A stretch of DNA of 64,000 bases from Diplosphaera chodatii (Eukaryota > Chlorophyta > Trebouxiophyceae > Prasiolales > Stichococcaceae), in NCBI GenBank assembly GCA_032358165.1, contig JAALGY010000041.1:1922001-1986000 (forward strand), written 5' to 3'. Positions 58,756 through 64,000 of the stretch are shown here, piece by piece. Position 1 is the first letter of the stretch; the number at the start of each line of letters is the position of its first letter. Below the pieces are notes generated by a model that worked only from the letters and a program-made list of their open reading frames with translations, made no database searches and was not told where the DNA came from. The position numbers were made by a program, and so were the translations under genes.

Positions 58756-61010
58756 TCACCCGGACTGGGACGACGGTGCATCCTCCGGCGGATCAGGGTC
58801 TTGCCGGCGCATCCTCTCCAGAAGCGAGCGCAGCTGCAAGCAGTCAGGCTGAACATATTCAGATCCGCATCGCTTGGCCACACTTTGCTGCGTTTGAAAC
58901 ATGAGCACCCAGTCGAGGGCTGCAGATGCGGTCACAAATGCGAGACCGAACAGGCATTACACCTTCGTGTGATCTGAACCCCGAGTGTCCAACTCGAGGT
59001 ACTGCTGTAGCGACTCTGCTGCCTCTGGATAGCGCTCCAGAGCATACAAGCACAGGCCTTCGTCCCTAAGCTCTGTGGTCGAGTCTGGCATGGTGACTCT
59101 GCAGGGCAGGCAGAGCGCTACGAACGCATGCCAGGTGATCTTTGGAACGCAGCAGGTCAATGCACCGCGCAAATATCCGGGATGCCACCAAATAGCTGTG
59201 CTTGACACTTACTTGAGGTACTGAATGATGGCAAGCATGCCTTCAGGCTGCCCCTTAGACTGGTAGATTTGCTTCAGGTTGTGCAGCATACGCGCCTACA
59301 TGTGCATTACATGAGAGTCTTGCAGTTGAGTTGATGCAGCAAGGCAGATGACGCAGGTCAGTCAGCCCAAGAGCTTGCACGCGAGGCAATATGCCCACCA
59401 GAAACTTGCGGGGCGTGATGGAGTTGGCCGCCTTGTTGCGCACGACGGCAGGGTTGATGACAACATTCCCGGGCTGCACCCAGTCGCAGGCACGTGGCAT
59501 CAGGCATGGACGTTGGACCATACTGTCTACGCAGCGGCTCTGGCAGATGGTCACGCGCTGGCCGCATTGTGGAGCCAGCACCTCAGCACATACAGCCGCT
59601 CGCAATGTGTGGCTGGTGCAGATTGATTGCCGTCATGATGCTACGGAATATGCTACGGAATCAAGTTGCCACACTAAAAGTGCCTACAGAGCACACCTTG
59701 ATGCCGTGGATAGTCGCGAGCCGCTCAGCGGCATCCTCCAGGAAGCAGACTTCACCACCATTGAAGGGATCCACAAGCACCTCCACATCTTCAGCCGCTG
59801 GCGAGAGCATGAAGTGCCTGGACATGTATGGTCACCAGGGTGAAATATGACAAACCGTGGCCATCACAGACGCAGCATGACACTCGATTCATAACAACTT
59901 CTGTCTCTCCTTGACCAGCTTGTTGCCAGGTCGAACGGCCTAAGATGTGCTGAAGTAACGCTCACCCTGGCAGGTTGATGCCAATCATTGGCAGGCCCAG
60001 ACGTGATGCAACATTGCTGTACACCAGTGCCATGGTGATGGGTATGCCAGTCCTGTTCTCCAGAACCTGTGCAGCATAAGCATCTGTCGCAGGGTACTTG
60101 CATATTGTGCGTGCAGCATTAGGCAAGGCTTACTCCACACACTCCAATGCAGGCTTGCCTTGTTCAGACAGCTGTTATCAGTATTGTAGTAGTCCTGCTC
60201 ATTGCCTCTGAACCCGTGCACGCTGTATAGATGAGTGTTGATAGCCTGCGCGACGAATGCCATCGGGATGTCATCTGCTCATATCTGCACACATGCAAGA
60301 TGAGCGATGCGCAGCGGGACGGCAGTGTACGGTGCCAACATGACCCACCTGAACAATGCGCAACGGCACTGGGTCATGTGGCAAGGTCTCACGCACACCA
60401 CATGCCAGACTTTCGATCTCCTGGCGGCATGCACTCCCATCCTGTAGTCAAGCAGTGAGGCTCACCGCATCCGCCCAAGGCTTTGTAGTAAGGCATGCAC
60501 GCCAGAGGCACCCCTGCCGCTTCCAGAGACAGGAATGCGTGCACTCGTGACGGAGATCACCAGGTCAGGGTGTGCGTGCTTGGCGATCAGCAGCGCGCAC
60601 TCCAACACATCAATCTCCTCCTCACGCCGCTTCATCTGGTCGCCATATGCCTCCAGGGCCTGCAGGCGCCTGCAAGTTTGACAACCTCACTGATGCAGGC
60701 ACATGTGTCCAGACTGCAGCTGCTGTCGCCCAACAGTGGCAGCGTCCGTTGCCATGGCTACACAGGGTAGGAACGAAAGAACGTCTGCTGTTCAAGAGAC
60801 AACCGCCTACCGGGTGCGCTGCTGCAGCATGGTGGCAAAGCTGGGTTCTGCTGCTGCATCTCGCGAGTCTGTGTCTGCGCTGGGGACTGCCGCTGCATCA
60901 TCTTCCACTCCCTCCCGCCTCTCTCCTTCATCCAGCGGCTGCTCCTGCCCTTCTTCAGATCCCCCGGACATACCATCCAGACTTCGTGGCACAAACTGTT
61001 GCGACGGCAT
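58756..61010 (-). CDS. SirB1/transglutaminase-like domain plus TPR protein
   Basis: Minus-strand blocks join in order. An acidic N-terminal exon (to 61011) is followed by LQALEAYGDQMKRREEEIDV with LECALLIAKHAHPDL, AINTHLYSVHGFRGNEQDYY, NRTGIPITMALVYSNVASRL, GLPMIGINLPG, then HFMLSPAAEDVEVLVDPFNG and FLEDAAERLATIHGI. These are the SirB1 N-terminal (transglutaminase-like) signatures. The C-terminal exons, 59213-59295 (ARMLHNLKQIYQSKG), 58963-59098 (DEGLCLYALERYPEAAESLQ, QYLELD) and 58756-58833, form a TPR-like helical end. Bacterial and plant relatives have no well-established activity. The start at 61010 is the first Met after an acceptor, so an upstream first exon, possibly a presequence, is likely. 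Confidence 0.8.
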
Positions 61011-61661
61011 CCTGCAACAGTTGACAGCGTCATCAGCGGAAGAAATAACGAGTCGGATAGCACTCCTGTGCTACTTCATTACCACCAATTCACCAGCAAG
61101 CAGCACCTTTGATGCCATGGAGTCTGGTGCGGCGCCAGGTGATGGCATTCATGGGTGAAGTGGCCAACACGACCCTGCGGCCTTGGGCACCCCTTGAATT
61201 GGTGCAACGAGATCATGGGGATGATAAGCATGTAGTCTGTTTCGCCTGCTTTGCAAACGCTTCCGAATGACGTCCGGGACGTGCTTTCTAGCACTGCTAG
61301 AACCCAGCTTCGTGCATAGTTTGGAGTGGCTCTGCCAACAGTGCAACGTCACAGCTGCTACCAGTGCTGCTTCTTGCAAAATGACAATAGTCACGCAAGT
61401 GAATCACCTGTAGATTCGAGATGGAACTGCACGTCGACGTCGCCAGGGCGCGGCACACGTGAGCCTGCCTGCATCCCAAATTGCGATCTGCGTTATCGCT
61501 CTTCCACAGTCCATCAACACCACCGTCATTAAGCAACAACTGAAAAGCTGTGAAATACACTGAGGGCTGATCACAGATCAGCGGCTGTGAGTCAACCGCT
61601 GTAGCATGGTGGCACAGAGCCACATCAGCTGAGCACGTGAGCAGTTCAGCATGATGGTTTC
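61011..61661. promoter_or_regulatory. Divergent intergenic region
   Basis: About 650 bp between the SirB1-like gene (-) and the VTE6-like gene (+). Both promoters, and perhaps the first exon of the SirB1-like gene, lie here. No clear element seen. Confidence 0.35.
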
Positions 61662-63270
61662 ATGGACGGGATGATGACGTCGCCGCCTGTATCTGCGCTG
61701 ATAGCATCGGCGATAGCCTGGCGTGGCTACCGTCGCAAGTCTCTTAACACTTATGGTGAGGCGCATCCATGCATAGCATTTGAACACGGTGTCAGCAGCT
61801 ACACAAAAGCAATGGTGCAGCAAGGGCAAAGTATTAGAGTGTGACTCCGGCAGGAGCATTGGCAGCGGCTGTGGTCGGGTATGTACACTGGAATTGCGGG
61901 ACACGATTTGGTCTGCCGCTGATCCTCTTCTATCTCAGCAGCAGCAAGGTGAGGTCTGAGGCACAAGAGTCGCAAACGGTGGTTGACAGAGTGAGGACAA
62001 GACACAAGCCCATTTGTGCTGCCGTGCAGCTGACACACTGGCGACAGGACGACAAAGCCAAAATAGAGGCAGGCCACAAGGAGGGCGGCCAGCGCAATGC
62101 TTACCAGGTGCATCAGATGGGGGTCACAATCACTTCCTTGTTTCCAATCGCACTGGAATAATAGCGTTGCAGGTTGCGCCTCGGCCGAGCTGCAGGTGCT
62201 TGCTAACAGCCTTGGTGGGCTGCTGTTTACCCTGGCGGCACGGTATGGGGAGCCCTCCGCTGGCACAGCTGCTTTCTGCTTAGCGGCTTTCCTGGTGGGT
62301 CACCGCCCCATTCGGCGAGTGCGCAGCTCTGGGCTGTACCGATGACGTATCTGCTGCGTGAACAACAGTAGTGATGTGCCTGAATGACCGTAGGGACACT
62401 ATGCCAGCTGCACCGCAGACACCTGGGCCAGCGAGGTGGGCATCCTCAGCAACAGCCCGCCGCGGCTCATCACCACACTGCAGGTGACCAGTTGCTGCTG
62501 CCCTAGAGTCAAGAGCACCACATCACCGGGACTTCAGAAGGGTGCGGGCTGCGCAGAGGTGCAGTGTGGGTGGCTTGCATAGCTGCTTTAACTTTGGGGC
62601 CCTGCCGACGCTGCAGGTGACGAGGCCAGGCGTCAATGGTGGCATCTCAGCACTGGGCACAGGCGCTGGCCTGGCAGGTGAGCCACTGAGGCCGGTGACC
62701 TGGAGGACAGGCGCATGTTGGCACAGCACAGCAGCATCGTTTGAGGGCACCTGGTGCGACATGACGTTCACATGCTGCAGGTGGTCTGTTCATTGGAGCA
62801 GCGTCCTGGGCACTTGAATTCTTTGCGCCCAGCTCCATACCAGGCGCAGTGGCGCCCGGCGAGTTCGGCAGAAGCAGCGTGTTTGCACCAGGAGCATTTG
62901 GGGCCTGGAACTTGGTGCTTGGCCTGTTAGGCGGTGCAGCTGGCAATGCCATTGATTCGCTGTTGGGGGCCACATTGCAGTTCAGCGGCTTGGATTTCAG
63001 GTAACAGAACGTGCAGATGTTCCTGTGGGAAAGTACCTGCTTGTAGGACCTGTCACGCGTGATATAACTGTGCTCTGCTCATCTCACGTTCAGCACGTCC
63101 ATGACAGGAGCGGAAAGGTGGTGTCTGCGCCAGGGCAGGGCGTGAAGAGGATCTGCGGCCGAAACGTGCTCAGCAATGACGCTGTCAACTTCCTGTCTGC
63201 GCTTCTTGCAGCAATGCTGACGGGGATGGTTGCCTGGCACTGGGCCAGCTTGCGCACTGGCAGCATCTAG
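61662..63270 (+). CDS. VTE6: TMEM19/DUF92 family, phytyl-phosphate kinase VTE6-like
   Basis: Eight exons close in frame: 61662-61755, 61854-61948, 62048-62107, 62196-62294, 62394-62483, 62617-62677, 62781-63000, 63108-63270 (293 aa). Family signatures run from end to end: RRKSLNTYGALAAAVVGYVH, FGLPLILFYLSSSK, EAGHKEGGQRNAYQVLANSL, GHYASCTADTWASEVGILS, TRPGVNGGISALGTGAGLAG, LLGGAAGNAIDSLLGATLQF and VLSNDAVNFLSALLAAML. It is a multi-span membrane protein. Plant VTE6 phosphorylates phytyl-phosphate to phytyl-diphosphate for tocopherol and phylloquinone synthesis in the plastid envelope. Here only about 30 residues precede the first conserved block, so no long transit peptide is visible in this model. 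A further 5' exon upstream of 61662 is possible. Confidence 0.9.
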
Positions 63271-63507
63271 TTTGTGATGTAGACTGGCTATGGAGTCTGA
63301 GAGCCGCATCTCATCAACTATAGATAGCCTACTTTGTCGACTTGAAGTCCTGGTCCTTTGTGCAACCAAACATCGGAGCAGTAAACAGGTGAAGCAGCAT
63401 GATACAGATATGTTAGCCATCACAGTCTTTTCCATATCGGCTCTTCCCACCTCAGCATACAGTATGTTCAATGGCATTATGTGAATGCAGACGAGGAATG
63501 CTAGAGC
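63271..63507. other. Convergent intergenic region
   Basis: About 240 bp of 3' flank shared by the VTE6-like gene (+) and argC (-). Nothing else is seen. Confidence 0.4.
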
Positions 63508-64000
63508 TCAGGGGAACATCGCTTGCTGCAGAAGCCCCGTCTCCTCTGGCATCCCCATGATCAGATTCATGTTCTGCAATGCCTGGCCGCTGGCGCCCTG
63601 CAGGTGCAGGTTCACACAGGTCCACTCTCCACACAAGAGCACCGACCGCCAGAATCCCAATGTTGTGACCTCAGCACCACAAGTCATGAATCTATGGGGC
63701 TGCACATGGGTATCATAACGGTGCCCATGTGTTACCCTACCTTGACAAGGTTGTCAATCACGCAGATGACAATGGCACGACCCGGCAGCCGGTCTTCAAA
63801 CACCCCAATGAGGACGTAGTTGCTGCCGCGCACGTGCCGTGTATGCGGGATCTCCCCCTTTGGCAGGACCTGCAAGGATGCTTGCAATGACTACATGTGC
63901 GGGCGATGCGAAAGGTGATAAGCTTGACAACTTCATTGACGGCTCCACTCGCATACTCAACAGGCTCATCCAATGTGATACTGAGGTTGCTGAAGACTGG
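63508..64000 (-). CDS. argC: N-acetyl-gamma-glutamyl-phosphate reductase, 3' part only
   Basis: Two terminal exons are clear: 63741-63869 ([20 protein letters not shown], then [10 protein letters not shown]) and 63508-63597 ([20 protein letters not shown], ending AMFP). The stretch GSNY...IDNLVKGASGQA-QNMNL is diagnostic of the C-terminus of ArgC, the NADPH-dependent third enzyme of arginine synthesis, plastidial in algae and plants. The junction is phase 0 with a gcag acceptor. The remainder of the gene lies beyond the window's right edge. An open minus-strand frame at 63870-64000 may be intron, since it does not match the family just upstream of VLPKG. Confidence 0.88.

Noticed and set aside
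1..64000. CRISPR arrays, phage genes, insertion sequences, prokaryotic operons
   Set aside because: None is present: genes are intron-rich and eukaryotic, and the repeats seen are simple or short tandem duplications without spacer structure, terminal inverted repeats or transposase frames.

Overview
This window reads as nuclear DNA of a green alga, probably a trebouxiophyte-like chlorophyte. I infer this from plant-type families (SnRK2 kinase, plastid phosphoglycerate kinase, VTE6/TMEM19, a plastid HEAGH peptidase, ACT-repeat and S1-domain proteins), many short introns ending in TGCAG, GC-rich exons, and heavy CAG/GCA low-complexity coding. The species cannot be named. There are no operons, CRISPR arrays, phage genes or recognisable transposons.

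Layout, left to right. 0.3-7.3 kb (+): a very large Gln/Ala-rich, probably nuclear protein that I could not assign to a family. 8.2-11.0 kb (-): THUMP-domain RNA methyltransferase. 11.5-13.9 kb (+): SnRK2-type kinase. 14.4-16.4 kb (-): protein disulfide isomerase with an ERp29c domain. 16.8-18.1 kb (-): intronless GST-like protein. 18.6-21.3 kb (+): protein farnesyltransferase beta subunit. 22.3-23.8 kb (+): unknown protein. 24.3-25.9 kb (-): probable SUFU-domain protein. 26.2-30.6 kb (+): S1-domain RNA-binding protein. 30.6-31.5 kb: non-coding, with two short tandem duplications. 31.5-36.9 kb (-): GH5 cellulase whose reading frame continues through splicing into a cysteine-rich tail. 37.9-39.9 kb (-): plastid FtsH-like HEAGH peptidase without an AAA domain. 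40.2-41.4 kb (+): rhodanese. 41.7-45.9 kb (+): plastid PGK, with a frame-breaking deletion in exon 6. 46.5-49.4 kb (-): Pro/Ser-rich single-pass membrane protein. 50.4-52.3 kb (-): ACT-repeat protein. 53.7-58.1 kb (-): TM9SF/EMP70. 58.8-61.0 kb (-): SirB1/transglutaminase-like plus TPR protein. 61.7-63.3 kb (+): VTE6/TMEM19-like phytyl-phosphate kinase. 63.5-64.0 kb (-): 3' end of argC.

The genes do not form one pathway. They cover general functions: RNA modification, signalling, ER folding, prenylation, plastid carbon, tocopherol and arginine metabolism, endomembrane traffic and cell-wall hydrolysis. Several are divergent pairs sharing promoters of about 0.3-0.65 kb.

Exon models were built by hand from reading-frame continuity, splice dinucleotides and recalled family signatures. 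Where I give exon lists, the phases close. Elsewhere, limits are approximate. The points most worth a second look are the cellulase/Cys-rich fusion with a stop overlapping a splice donor, the PGK frame break, at least four GC-AG introns, and a 10-nt last exon that restores a KXD tail.
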